A stretch of DNA of 64,000 nucleotides from contig KE159593.1 of assembly GCA_000403255.2 (NCBI GenBank), positions 191,969 to 255,968 on the forward strand, read 5' to 3'. The notes under the pieces were generated by a model. It was not told where the DNA came from and made no database searches. It worked only from the letters and a program-made list of their open reading frames with translations. Shown here in pieces: positions 45,189-54,187 of the stretch (positions within the stretch are counted from its first letter, which is position 1; the number at the start of each line of letters is the position of its first letter). Source of the DNA: Lachnospiraceae bacterium 3-1. GTDB lineage: Bacteria > Bacillota > Clostridia > Lachnospirales > Lachnospiraceae. The position numbers and the translations under genes are program-made.

Positions 45189-46172
45189 TTATATAGCGTT
45201 GCGCCGGATGGGAGTAATGTCATACACGTTGCTTGTAGCAGGCTTCGCATCTTGTTCCCGCACAATATAAATGGGGCGGTTTTTATTTTCCAGATAATCT
45301 TTGGAAAGGTATTCTCCCAGAATAAAAATCATCAACATTTGAAGACTGCTGAAAAAAATCACAATGTTGGAAACACAATAAAGGATTCCAATTTTATGGT
45401 GGAAAAGGAATTGCTGTACCAGTCCAAAGCCCCCAAGGAGGAAAGAGAGCAATAACAGGAATGCTCCAAGGATGCCAGGCAGCTTCAAGGGTGCAGTGGA
45501 AAAGGATAGTATTCCTTCAAAAGCGTAGGAAAACAGACTTCCCAAGTTCCATTTCGATGTTCCTGCTGCCCGCTGTATGTTTTGGAATTCCAGCCACTTG
45601 GTTTCAAAGCCTACAAAGGAGAAAATACCTTTAGTGTAACGGTTATATTCTTTCATTTGAAGGATTGCATCTACCATATTGCGGCTCATCATGCGGAAAT
45701 CTCCAGCGCCGTCACTCATATCCATATGGGTCATTTTCTGAATCACCTTGTAAAAGCTGCGGGAAAGGAAGCCGCGGAGTGGGCCGTCTCCATCTCTTCC
45801 CATGCGTTTTCCGGCGCAGCAATCATAGCCTTCTTGATTTACAGCCTGATACATAGGGGGAAGGAGTGTGGGGGGATGCTGCAAATCTGCGTCCATTATG
45901 ACACAGTAGTTGCCGCAGGAGTGCTCTAAGCCCGCATACATAGCGGCTTCCTTGCCGAAATTTCTGGAGAAGGAAAGATAGTGGCAGTTTTTATCCTGAT
46001 AACAGAGGACACGCAGGAGATCAAGGGTGTGGTCCTTGCTGCCATCATCGATGAAAATAAATTCATAATCCAGGTCTTCAATAGCTGTCACTGCTTTGTG
46101 GGTTTCCTGGTAAAAAAGGGAAATCACGTCTTCTTCGTTGTAGCATGGTACGATAATGCTTAGTTTATTCAT
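45189..46172 (-). CDS. Family 2 glycosyltransferase (polyprenyl-phosphate sugar synthase type)
   Basis: 327 residues. The GT-A fold has SIIVPCYNEEDVI, FIDDGSKDHT and MDADLQHPP (DxD-type metal site), then SFYKVIQKMTH and a C-terminal pair of membrane helices (ILGAFLLLLSFLLGGFGLV and a second near 265-290). This is the GtrB/DPM1-like type, which transfers a sugar to undecaprenyl phosphate. It is the last gene of a minus-strand operon with gtrA-like and yfhO-like genes, giving a complete lipid-linked sugar route for wall or teichoic-acid decoration. Confidence 0.88.
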   Translation of the reverse strand: MNKLSIIVPCYNEEDVISLFYQETHKAVTAIEDLDYEFIFIDDGSKDHTLDLLRVLCYQDKNCHYLSFSRNFGKEAAMYAGLEHSCGNYCVIMDADLQHPPTLLPPMYQAVNQEGYDCCAGKRMGRDGDGPLRGFLSRSFYKVIQKMTHMDMSDGAGDFRMMSRNMVDAILQMKEYNRYTKGIFSFVGFETKWLEFQNIQRAAGTSKWNLGSLFSYAFEGILSFSTAPLKLPGILGAFLLLLSFLLGGFGLVQQFLFHHKIGILYCVSNIVIFFSSLQMLMIFILGEYLSKDYLENKNRPIYIVREQDAKPATSNVYDITPIRRNAI

Positions 46173-46198
46173 GGAAGTTCTCTCCTTTCACGGTCAAT

Positions 46199-46639
46199 CT
46201 AATTTCGATTCTGAAAAATCTGGCATTTGCAAATCATATAATTGGCAATTACTGTAAAAACACTTACCGCAATTTTGGAAATTGCCGGATGAAACAGCCA
46301 GTGCTGGATCAAAAGAATTAAAAGGGCATTTTCCAACAGCAGAGTAAGAAATCGCAAGGATACAAATGAAATCAATTCTTTTCCCATCTGATTCTTGGAG
46401 TGGAATACAAAGGTTCGGTTACTGATATAGGCAAAAGCTACTGCAAATATCCAGGCAATGGTATTAGCTGCTAGGTAATTTACTTTGAAATGCAACAATG
46501 TCAGATATATGACATAATTAATCAGGGTAGTGGTTCCTCCCGTCAGCAGGTAGCTGGCAATTTCCTGAATAGAAGCTTTGGAGATGGAATTTGTCGGTAA
46601 CAGGCAGGGCTTTTTGAGTTGTAATTCATTCTTCATCAT
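46199..46639 (-). CDS. GtrA family membrane protein
   Basis: 146 residues with four membrane helices; TTLINYVIYLTLLHFKVNYLAANTIAWI and AYISNRTFVF match the GtrA/GtcA family. The family is thought to flip or help to carry the lipid-linked sugar across the membrane. It stands between the YfhO-like transferase (22 bases upstream) and the GT2 gene (26 bases downstream) in the same operon. AGAGGAATT precedes the ATG. Confidence 0.85.
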   Translation of the reverse strand: MMKNELQLKKPCLLPTNSISKASIQEIASYLLTGGTTTLINYVIYLTLLHFKVNYLAANTIAWIFAVAFAYISNRTFVFHSKNQMGKELISFVSLRFLTLLLENALLILLIQHWLFHPAISKIAVSVFTVIANYMICKCQIFQNRN

Positions 46640-46661
46640 AATTCCTCTTTTCTATTTGAAT

Positions 46662-49292
46662 TTATTTATGTTGAGAACCTTTCCAAGAAAGGTTACGAAA
46701 GTTCTTTTTCGATTGTTTTCTTTTATGCTCCAGCAAGATGCCCAGGAAAAATATGAGCAATGATACAAAGCTGATAACAACAGAGGCTGTTTTTCCAGGA
46801 GGCCGATAGGTAATGGTAATTTTATGAGAGCCTTCTGTCAGAGGGAATCCTACAAAGGCTTCATTGACAAGCTGGACGGGGACCTTTTTTTCGTCTATCC
46901 AGGCTTCATAGCCTTTGCGGAAGGGAAAAGAGGTAACAAAAAAGCTGTCTGTTTTGCAGGAAATGCTTCCCTGAAAGAGGGTTTTTTCCATACTTTTTTC
47001 AACATCTGCCAGGCATATGTTGTTATTTCCCCATTTTGAGGTATCCATGACCCAGAAGGATAGCTCTGACAAAAGGTATGTTCCAGCTTTCAGTTCCATA
47101 TTAAGAGCCGTTATCTCCTGATTGGAAGAAATCAGGTAGGTAAAAGTATGGTTTCGGTTTGGATAAGGAGCATTACTGCCGGAAAGTTTATTTCGAATTC
47201 CGTTGATCTCTATCGTAATCTCTTTCTTTTTGGGAGATTCCACCTGAAATGAGCAGATGAGAATCTTGTTTTCTAAAGGATTTATAAAAGGAAGGGATAT
47301 TTCCGTGTCATGCTTTAGGGATACCTTTAAGGTCCCATTTTCCTTTTCCTGATTCCAGCTAAGGAAGGGAACATCTTTGAAAAGTGCAGATGGTTCTTTT
47401 CCGGTCAGCATTTCAACAGAAACAGGAGTAATTTGGGAGGTTTCCATAAAATCATTGGCAGTAATGGTTGGCAGCTCCCAATCATTATCCTTCTTTTCCT
47501 TACCAACAAAAGCATTGGCCGGTTGATTGCTTTTGGCTGAGCTACCTATCATCGTGTATTTGGTCAGAGCTTCTAGTGTATAAGGAAATTCCAGTTTTTC
47601 AAATTCTGCTTGTTCCATGCCTAAAGTACTGGCATAGGCAATGGGAAGTACCTGGCTGTTTTTTGCAATTATAGTTTGGCCCTTTTTGGCAATGGGCTCA
47701 TAACCCCAGGGAAGATAAGATTCTTTTGTCTGAATATACTGTATCCCCATCAGGTAAGCAAAAAAAGGATTAGCGTCTGTCATCAATGCCACCCGGTTAC
47801 GGATGCGGATGGGATTGCGCATTCTGTTATAAAAAAAGTCTGCATAATTGCTGTCTGTCACAGAAGAATACATATTGGGACTTCCCATGCCCTGCAGTGG
47901 CAGTACATTGGCATTGGCAAAGGGTTCTGTTAGACAGGCAAAGCGGTAATTGGTGTCCAGGTTTAAATCTTCCAGTTCTTTTGTGGAAAAGACGGCTTGG
48001 CGGTTGTCCGAGGCATCAATAAATTGGTCGTGTCTTCCTACTGTAATGGAAAGGACAGATGGAGCCAGGCATAGCAGCAGAAAAAGATATTTTTCGCCTA
48101 AGAAAATTACCACAAATACAAGAATCATCAAAGCAACATCGATGAGCGCTACATCAGATTTTTCACTTAGACAGACTGGAACCAGACAGGCCAGGATGCA
48201 AAGGAGGCTGTGTCGTTCTTTTTTTGTAAAAATCAGTTCTAAAGTCTGTGTGCATAACAACAAAATCAATGGTACCAACGGAATTAGTACTTTAGAACGA
48301 ATATATAAAAGGCCGCTCAGAACATAGGGGCATACATTTACAGTGAGGCAAAAAAGCAGAACAATACTTAAAATTCTGGTGCTTTTGCGCCGGATACTGC
48401 AAAGCAGCGTATAAAAACAGACGATCGTTAGTCCACATCCGCCTGGATGATATAGCAGTGATTCCAGGGAAAGACGGATGGAAAATATTTCGGAAAAAGA
48501 AGGGGCAACACCTGCATCTTTTTTTGTAGAAAGTAAATCCAGTCCCGTTGGCAGCAGTAAAATGGCTGTAATTCCGATGGAAATTCCAATGGAAAAGAAA
48601 AGGCGCAGCCAATAGCTTCTGTTGCCGTTTTTTTTAGAATATTTTTTTTCCCCATACAGGCGGTATAAAAAATAGAGGAAAACAACCGCAAGGATTGCCG
48701 GGGCAAAATAATAGCTATGTAAATATGCAAGGCTTAAGGCTAGAACCAGCAGCTCGTGTTTTTCTTTTGTAAGCAGCCGGTCAATTCCCAAGAGTGCAAG
48801 CAGTAAAAAGGGCATATAATTTACAAACATAATTTGGTGGTGTGCATGGTAAAAGCACGTTCCGCAGGAATACAGGATTCCGCCGAAAAAAGCAAAAAAC
48901 GAACAAGATAAATGCTGCTTTAACCAGTAATAGCAAAGGATGGCGCCAGCGATAAGCTCCAAAATTGCATAGACGGAAAGAATCCAACCCATAGGAATCT
49001 TTGGCAATAAAAAAGAGATGAGAACATCTGGCCGGAGCAGTCCATAATATGAAAAATCGTAACTATTGCTTCCTGCACCAGCGGGGGAAATGTCAGGGAT
49101 TATTTGTCCTGTTTCATAAAAAATCATTCGAAACTGTTCAGCTACTGCCACATGCTGACTGAACCAGTCACCCTCGGAGCCAAACACAGAATGCTTTGGC
49201 AGAATCAGCAGTATACATAATAAGATAAATATCGCTAATAGAGTTGGATAAATCAATGAGTGGATATATTTCTGAAAAAAGTTCCTGTTCAT
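46662..49292 (-). CDS. YfhO-family membrane glycosyltransferase
   Basis: 876 residues. The first 60 per cent has about 12 to 14 membrane helices with the GT-C type start (GSEGDWFSQHVAVAEQFRM with acidic residues after the first helix). A large extracytoplasmic beta-rich domain follows (IEINGIRNKLSG, ITYRPPGKTASVV), then one last helix and a very basic end. In Listeria and Bacillus YfhO proteins add sugars from undecaprenyl carriers to lipoteichoic acid or related polymers outside the membrane. It heads the operon with GtrA and GT2 proteins. GGAGGTCATC precedes the ATG. Confidence 0.88.
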   Translation of the reverse strand: MNRNFFQKYIHSLIYPTLLAIFILLCILLILPKHSVFGSEGDWFSQHVAVAEQFRMIFYETGQIIPDISPAGAGSNSYDFSYYGLLRPDVLISFLLPKIPMGWILSVYAILELIAGAILCYYWLKQHLSCSFFAFFGGILYSCGTCFYHAHHQIMFVNYMPFLLLALLGIDRLLTKEKHELLVLALSLAYLHSYYFAPAILAVVFLYFLYRLYGEKKYSKKNGNRSYWLRLFFSIGISIGITAILLLPTGLDLLSTKKDAGVAPSFSEIFSIRLSLESLLYHPGGCGLTIVCFYTLLCSIRRKSTRILSIVLLFCLTVNVCPYVLSGLLYIRSKVLIPLVPLILLLCTQTLELIFTKKERHSLLCILACLVPVCLSEKSDVALIDVALMILVFVVIFLGEKYLFLLLCLAPSVLSITVGRHDQFIDASDNRQAVFSTKELEDLNLDTNYRFACLTEPFANANVLPLQGMGSPNMYSSVTDSNYADFFYNRMRNPIRIRNRVALMTDANPFFAYLMGIQYIQTKESYLPWGYEPIAKKGQTIIAKNSQVLPIAYASTLGMEQAEFEKLEFPYTLEALTKYTMIGSSAKSNQPANAFVGKEKKDNDWELPTITANDFMETSQITPVSVEMLTGKEPSALFKDVPFLSWNQEKENGTLKVSLKHDTEISLPFINPLENKILICSFQVESPKKKEITIEINGIRNKLSGSNAPYPNRNHTFTYLISSNQEITALNMELKAGTYLLSELSFWVMDTSKWGNNNICLADVEKSMEKTLFQGSISCKTDSFFVTSFPFRKGYEAWIDEKKVPVQLVNEAFVGFPLTEGSHKITITYRPPGKTASVVISFVSLLIFFLGILLEHKRKQSKKNFRNLSWKGSQHK

Positions 49293-49387
49293 GATGACCT
49301 CCTAGTTTGCAGCGGAACATATGGTCCTTGTGATTAAAAACGAGTCAATGTGCTATCTGACTACAAAGAGAAGTATAAAAGTATTTT

Positions 49388-49459
49388 CTTAAAAATTCAC
49401 CAAAGAAAGTCTTAAAGATTCTTAAGAATTTTTGAAAAGGATGATAGATGTGCTAGAAT
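49388..49459 (+). promoter_or_regulatory. Promoter with CTTAA repeats before the OmpR-type system
   Basis: TTGAAA at 49432-49437 and TAGAAT at 49454-49459 are 16 bases apart. Upstream, CTTAA-type boxes recur at about 49388, 49411 and 49421, the last two 10 bases apart. Such direct repeats are typical of OmpR-family binding sites, so autoregulation is plausible. Confidence 0.45.
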
Positions 49460-49549
49460 ACTTCTATGACAGCTTACGTCAAAAGCAGGAAGCAATATTG
49501 TTTTTGCTTGTACCGATGCACAGGAAATTTTAGATAGGAGATAAGGATT

Positions 49550-50305
49550 ATGGATACAGGAAATGCACCGAGAATTCTGATGGTAGATGATAACCATGAA
49601 ATTCGTGAGGTGGTCAATATATTATTAACAGGGGAAGGTTATCAGGTGGACGAAGCGGCGGATGGCAGGAAGGCATTGGAAAAAATTCGTGAAAATATTT
49701 ATGATTTGGTGATTTTAGATGTGATGATGCCTGGTATGAATGGGTATCAGACCTGCATGGATATCCGTAAAAGCAAAAATACGCCTATTCTATTTTTAAG
49801 CGCAAAATCTCAGGTGGAGGATAAGACACTGGGATTTTCCAGCGGTGGGGATGATTATCTGCCCAAACCTTTTTCTTATCAGGAGCTTTTGAGCAGGGTG
49901 AAAGCTCTAATCCGCAGGTATCAGGTGTATAAAGGAAAAGAAGAAGCCCAAGAGAAAGAAGGAGAGATGGAAGAAGCAAAGAGACAGAAACAGATAGAAG
50001 AGGAAAAGGCTATTGTTCTGCCTCGGCTTAAGATTTATGAAAATCAGGAAAAGGTATTGTTAGATGGAAAAGAAATTGAATTGACAGACATTGAGTTTGC
50101 AATTTTATGCCTGTTAGGAAAACATAGAGGGCAGATATTTTCTGTCCAGCATTTGTATGAGAGTATTTGGGAAGAAGAATATTATTATGGGGCTTCCAAT
50201 ACGGTGATGGTACATATTCGTAACTTGCGGGGAAAGATTGAGGAGGACCCCCATAATCCGAAAATTATTAAGAATATTTGGGGAAAGGGATATCGCTGTG
50301 GATAA
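49550..50305 (+). CDS. OmpR/PhoB-family response regulator
   Basis: 251 residues. The receiver domain has the acidic pair in MVDDNHE, the acceptor Asp in LVILDVMMPGMNGYQ, and Lys in DDYLPKPFSYQELL. A long charged linker (about 125-160, GKEEAQEKEGEMEEAKRQKQ) separates it from the winged-helix DNA-binding domain (ELTDIEFAILCLLGKHRGQIFS ... NTVMVHIRNLRGKIE). The linker is longer than usual. Kinase translation starts inside the end of this gene, so the two are coupled. The target genes are not visible in the sequence. Confidence 0.9.
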   Translation: MDTGNAPRILMVDDNHEIREVVNILLTGEGYQVDEAADGRKALEKIRENIYDLVILDVMMPGMNGYQTCMDIRKSKNTPILFLSAKSQVEDKTLGFSSGGDDYLPKPFSYQELLSRVKALIRRYQVYKGKEEAQEKEGEMEEAKRQKQIEEEKAIVLPRLKIYENQEKVLLDGKEIELTDIEFAILCLLGKHRGQIFSVQHLYESIWEEEYYYGASNTVMVHIRNLRGKIEEDPHNPKIIKNIWGKGYRCG

Positions 50306-51629
50306 AAGAAAAAGAACGGAAAAAATGACAGTAAGGCTCTTTGGGCTGCTGGCTATATGTGGGATACTAAGTATTTGCTGCTTTAGATATTTGATGCAGT
50401 GGCAGACCTGGACGTATCTTGAGCTGGTGAAAAGAGGTTATATTGATTTTGATCCCAAAAAAATTGTAGCAGAAATGCAGGAGATAGCCAGGAATGCCAC
50501 CTTTGGAGAAATAGGGAAAAAAGAGCTGAAAAAACTTTTGGATATTGACAAATACGACGATGGCTATACATCGATTCTTTTTTATGATGAGGAAGGAAAG
50601 TTTCAGTTCTACGGGCTGGAGCCAGCCGTGTGGGATTCTTTTGTGAGTGACGTTTTTTGGTATAATGATGTGGGATATTATAATGAATTGGATTACAAAG
50701 GAGAATTGGAGTTTCAGGATACGACGGAGACTGTGATGCTTTATTCTATGCATCAGGCCCAGATTGTAGTGCCATATTTTCTGGTTGCTTTGGGGATTAG
50801 TATGTTGTTCTTTGGCCCAGCCGTACTCTATGTGTGGAACAGAATGAGGTATGTAGGCAAATTGAAGGATGAAATTCTTGTCATGGCGAATGGGGATCTG
50901 GAGCATCCCATTACAATAAAGGGGAAGGATGAAATTGGAATTTTGGCCAGAAATTTAGATGAAATGCGCCTTGCTTTGGATGAAAATATTTGCAGGGAGC
51001 AAGAGGGGCAGAAAGCAAACCATGAGCTTATAAGCTCCATTTCTCATGATTTGAGAACGCCTATGACAACATTATATGGATATTTGGAAATTATGGCACA
51101 AAAGAAATGCCCAGAGAAAAAGAAAGAAGAATATATTTTAAGATGTATTGATAAGGTAGAGGAAATCCGTACATTGTCCGATAAAATGTTTGAATATGCG
51201 TTGGTGTATGAGAAGAATGAGCATGTGGATCTGACAGAAATTTTTTTATGGGAGCTGCTGGAGGATATGGAAGGCAGTCAGGAGTTTCTCAGACTAAAAG
51301 GGTTTCAGGTACAGGTAGAGTGTAAGGTAACCCAGACAGTAAAGGTAGAAGGAAACCGTGTATTCTTTCAACGGATTTTTAACAATCTTTTTTCCAATAT
51401 CTTAAAATATGGGGAGAAAGAACAGCCAGTGCTTATCACGACGGCAGCGGACAGGGGAAGTGTGGAACTGGTGTTTTTGAACAAAAAACGACAACAGGAA
51501 AAATTGGTAGAAAGCAGCCAGATTGGTTTAAAGAGTGTACAAAAGATGGTAGAATTGCAGGGAGGCAGTTTTTTTGTGGCAGAGGAGGAAGAGACTTTTG
51601 CAGTTACGCTCCGAATGCCGTTAAAATAG
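50298..51629 (+). CDS. Sensor histidine kinase, partner of the OmpR-type regulator
   Basis: 443 residues. One membrane helix lies near 15-33, an extracytoplasmic sensor of about 120 residues follows, and a second helix lies near 155-178 (VPYFLVALGISMLFFGPAVL). A HAMP domain leads to HisKA with ISSISHDLRTPMTTLYGYLE. The HATPase part has FFQRIFNNLFSNILKYG and QIGLKSVQKMVELQGGSFFV; its G1 box is weak. The GTG at 50298 is used as start because GGGGAAAGGG precedes it; it overlaps the regulator gene by eight bases. Confidence 0.88.
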   Translation: MDKRKRTEKMTVRLFGLLAICGILSICCFRYLMQWQTWTYLELVKRGYIDFDPKKIVAEMQEIARNATFGEIGKKELKKLLDIDKYDDGYTSILFYDEEGKFQFYGLEPAVWDSFVSDVFWYNDVGYYNELDYKGELEFQDTTETVMLYSMHQAQIVVPYFLVALGISMLFFGPAVLYVWNRMRYVGKLKDEILVMANGDLEHPITIKGKDEIGILARNLDEMRLALDENICREQEGQKANHELISSISHDLRTPMTTLYGYLEIMAQKKCPEKKKEEYILRCIDKVEEIRTLSDKMFEYALVYEKNEHVDLTEIFLWELLEDMEGSQEFLRLKGFQVQVECKVTQTVKVEGNRVFFQRIFNNLFSNILKYGEKEQPVLITTAADRGSVELVFLNKKRQQEKLVESSQIGLKSVQKMVELQGGSFFVAEEEETFAVTLRMPLK

Positions 51630-51691
51630 AAGATATTTGATGGTTTATTGCGAAACTCATATATTGTAGGAATTTCAGGAGGATAAGTAAG

Positions 51692-52195
51692 ATGAGAGAA
51701 CAACTGACAGAAAGTGATGTAAAGAAAATAGAGGAAGAAATTGAATATCGTAAGCTGGTTGTGCGAAAGGAAGCCATAGAAGCAGTAAAAGAGGCGCGGG
51801 CTCATGGGGATTTAAGTGAGAATTTTGAATATCATGCAGCAAAAAAGGATAAAAATAAAAACGAAAGCAGAATCCGGTATCTGGAACGGATGCTGAAAAC
51901 AGCAGTAATTGTGTCAGATGCTTCCAGGGAGGATGAAGTGGGAATTAATAACACTGTGACGGTGTACTTTGAGGAGGATGACGAGGAGCAGGTGTTTCGT
52001 CTTGTAACTTCCATTCGCGGGAATTCCATGAAAAATTTAATCAGTACAGAATCGCCGATAGGAAAGGCGATCCTGGGTCATAAAGAAGGTGACCGGGTAC
52101 AGATAAAAGTCAATGATACTTATAGCTATTATGTTGTCATCCGCCAGATTGAAAATACTTCGGAAAATGAAAGTGATACGATCCGGAGATTTTAA
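51692..52195 (+). CDS. greA: GreA/GreB-type transcription elongation factor
   Basis: 167 residues. The N-terminal coiled-coil has the tip residues LSENFEYHAAKKDKN (family GDLSENxEYxAAKE) with the acidic residues that enter the polymerase channel, and RIRYLERML. The C-terminal globular part has SPIGKAILGHKEGD. It helps stalled RNA polymerase by transcript cleavage. It differs from the standard GreA at several points, so it may be a second Gre-like copy. AGGAGG lies nine bases before the ATG. Confidence 0.88.
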   Translation: MREQLTESDVKKIEEEIEYRKLVVRKEAIEAVKEARAHGDLSENFEYHAAKKDKNKNESRIRYLERMLKTAVIVSDASREDEVGINNTVTVYFEEDDEEQVFRLVTSIRGNSMKNLISTESPIGKAILGHKEGDRVQIKVNDTYSYYVVIRQIENTSENESDTIRRF

Positions 52196-52196
52196 G

Positions 52197-52547
52197 CTAT
52201 TTGATAAATTGTTCTATGGCATTTTTTAAATCTTCCAATGACTGTTGATCTCCATGCTCCACGGCATCTACGATGCAGTGTGAGATATGGTCTTCCAAGA
52301 TGATTTTGCCAATATTATTGATGGCAGACCGGACAGCGGCTATCTGTACCAACACTTCGCTGCAGTCCCGGCCATCCTCCACCATGCGCTTTACCGCTTC
52401 CATATGGCCGATAGCCCGGGACATACGGTTTAACACAGCCTGGGTTTGGGTATGGCTATGGCTGTGAGAAGGATGATGTGTATGGGAATTTGCTGGTATG
52501 GTTTCTTTGTCTGGTTCTGTATGTCTATTTTTGTTCTCTGTATCCAA
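52197..52547 (-). CDS. CsoR-family metal-sensing repressor with a His-rich N-terminus
   Basis: 116 residues. The DUF156/CsoR core has LNRMSRAIGHMEAVKRMVEDG, RDCSEVLVQIAAV and LEDHISHC. The Cys, His and Cys (C, then HxxxC) correspond to the copper ligands of CsoR, so copper is the best guess. The His-rich segment HTHHPSHSHSHT before it is an added metal-binding region. The TTG at 52547 is chosen because AGGAGGG lies eight bases upstream; earlier starts would run into glpP. It starts 13 bases after the glpP stop, so both are one operon. No copper ATPase is visible nearby. Confidence 0.8.
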   Translation of the reverse strand: MDTENKNRHTEPDKETIPANSHTHHPSHSHSHTQTQAVLNRMSRAIGHMEAVKRMVEDGRDCSEVLVQIAAVRSAINNIGKIILEDHISHCIVDAVEHGDQQSLEDLKNAIEQFIK

Positions 52548-52560
52548 TTTAAAATCCCTC

Positions 52561-53127
52561 CTACAAAAACCAAATTTTTTCGTTGGTAGAAGATACACAG
52601 GATGCTCCGGCAGAGATCATAGAGATAATATCCTCTTTCTCAGAAATCAGGCCCCCCGTAATTATTGGAACATGACTGATGCCGGAGATACGGGTAAGAA
52701 TTCTGGGCATTAGCGCTGGAAGAACTTCAATGACATCTGGCTTCACGCTTTGAATCTGCTTCTCAATGTTAGAAAACGCAAGAGAATCAATGACAAAAAA
52801 ACGAAGCACAGTAAACAGGGAGAGTTTTCTGGCGTATTTGACTAATGCGGGCTTTGCAGAAATAATGCCGTCTGCGTCTGTCCGTTCCTTGATAAAGTCC
52901 ACAGCAATTTCTTTGGAAGCCAGTCCGGTAATCAGGTCAATATGAACTACCGCTAGTTTTCCTGCTGTTTTTATTTTTGAAACAATATCAGATATATTGC
53001 AGATGTCCCCAAAAAGAATAAAAATAATACAGCTATTACAGGTCAGAGCTTTTTCCAGGCTTTCAAAACTATTTACTGCAGCGATGACAGGAGAAGCTTC
53101 AATGGCCTTGCGATGTTCCTTTTTCAT
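52561..53127 (-). CDS. glpP: GlpP-type glycerol-3-phosphate-responsive antiterminator
   Basis: 188 residues. The family pattern is clear: SPVIAAVNSFESLEKAL, IIFILFGDI, VVHIDLITGLASKEIAVDFI, DGIISAKP, RFFVIDSLA, VEVLPALMP-like (IEVLPALMPRIL) and PIITGGLI. GlpP has a TIM-barrel fold, binds glycerol-3-phosphate and stabilises or antiterminates glp leader RNAs. No glpF, glpK or glpD gene is in the window, so it must act in trans. GGAGTGG precedes the ATG. Confidence 0.9.
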   Translation of the reverse strand: MKKEHRKAIEASPVIAAVNSFESLEKALTCNSCIIFILFGDICNISDIVSKIKTAGKLAVVHIDLITGLASKEIAVDFIKERTDADGIISAKPALVKYARKLSLFTVLRFFVIDSLAFSNIEKQIQSVKPDVIEVLPALMPRILTRISGISHVPIITGGLISEKEDIISMISAGASCVSSTNEKIWFL

Positions 53128-53225
53128 AATTCCACTCCTTTGTATCCTTAAATCGTTAAGCGAATTACCTTTCTGTTTTCCTATTATACATGATAGAAAG
53201 AAAAATGGCTATATGCAACTTAGGC

Positions 53226-53582
53226 TTAATCTTTTTTTCTGGTTTTTCTCTGTATGGATTCTAGATGTTGATAAAATTTTGCCTGTTCGACAATTAGTTC
53301 CTGCCGTTCCAAGGGCAGAGTGCGATAGAGATGTATTAACGCTCCTTCAGCAGGGCTTAGAGAAGAAGGGGCAGGCTTTTTCTCATTGCTAAGACCCAGA
53401 AGATAATCTGTGGATACATTGAAATACTTAGCAAAACGGACTAAAGTTGCAAAATCTGGTTCTCGCTTGTTGTTGACATATCCATTTAAGGTAAATGATG
53501 CAATATGAAGATCAATAGATAATTGCTTTTGTGTCAAATCTCTTTCTTCAATTAGATTTTCCAGACGGATGTAAAAATCCAT
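53226..53582 (-). CDS. XRE-family transcriptional regulator
   Basis: 118 residues. The HTH is residues 5-62 (LIEERDLTQKQLSIDLHIAS ... YVNNKREPDFATLVRFAKYF). The C-terminal part (EGALIHLYRTLPLERQELIVEQAKF) is helical and may dimerise. GGAGGTGCCC lies before the ATG. A decayed relative lies immediately upstream (54060 down to about 53760), so the two arose by duplication. The target is unknown. Confidence 0.82.
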   Translation of the reverse strand: MDFYIRLENLIEERDLTQKQLSIDLHIASFTLNGYVNNKREPDFATLVRFAKYFNVSTDYLLGLSNEKKPAPSSLSPAEGALIHLYRTLPLERQELIVEQAKFYQHLESIQRKTRKKD

Positions 53583-53756
53583 GTGAGGGCACCTCCATTC
53601 AGATAAATTAGAGTATCTTTATCTTATAGGAATCTACCTGTTTGGAAAAAAGAAATATGCGTAACAGAAATTGAGATACGCATATTGAGGATTAATTCTG
53701 TAAATCATAAGCCAGGCCGCCTTGCCTACATGGATATTAGAGAATGCTGCCAGGGT

Positions 53757-53808
53757 CAAAGCCCCCGATGGTCTGCAGTACTGCAAATCATCGGGGTTTT
53801 TGACTTTG
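53757..53808. terminator. Strong hairpin GTCAAAGCCCCCGATG / CATCGGGGTTTTTGAC
   Basis: A stem of about 15 bp with a loop of roughly 17 bases, and T-rich on the plus strand after the GGGG arm and on the minus strand after the CCCC arm. It lies at the end of the decayed XRE gene and could end transcription in either direction. Confidence 0.6.
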
Positions 53809-54060
53809 CCTGAGGGACGCTTAAATCGTTTTGACTATATATGTGCGCTTGCTTAAGCAGGTACATTTGCTCCTGAGGGCCAAGTGTCCGGTAAGTATCC
53901 AGTAAATCTTCTTCGTTGTGATCATAGCATAAGGTATAAGGCCGCCGTATTTCTGTAACGCCTAAAAGGTAGATGGGGCGATGTGAAGTTCTGTGGATAA
54001 TTTTCTTTGTGTAAGGTTGTTTTCTTCTAATAAATTTTCCAGTCTTCTGGAGAATTCCAT
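53760..54060 (-). pseudogene. Decayed XRE regulator, paralogue of the gene at 53226
   Basis: Reading from 54060 the frame gives RRLENLLEENNLTQRKLSTE and LHIAPSTF, then a stop. This matches the start of the intact neighbour (RLENLIEERDLTQKQLSIDL). In another frame downstream, EEDLLDTYRTLGPQEQMYLL and KQAHIYSQ match the neighbour's C-terminal segment. The middle part with the recognition helix is missing. It is a frameshifted and deleted copy, too broken to be expressed as a regulator. The rest of the 600-base gap contains only the hairpin above. Confidence 0.65.
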
Positions 54061-54187
54061 ATGGTATTCCTCATTCATAAAATATTTCTCTTTTGTATAG
54101 GTTGGTATCTGAGAAATATTTTACGAAAATTTACTTAGAAAATTATGGAAATATTCGAAACGCGAATATGATTCACAAACGTAAATT

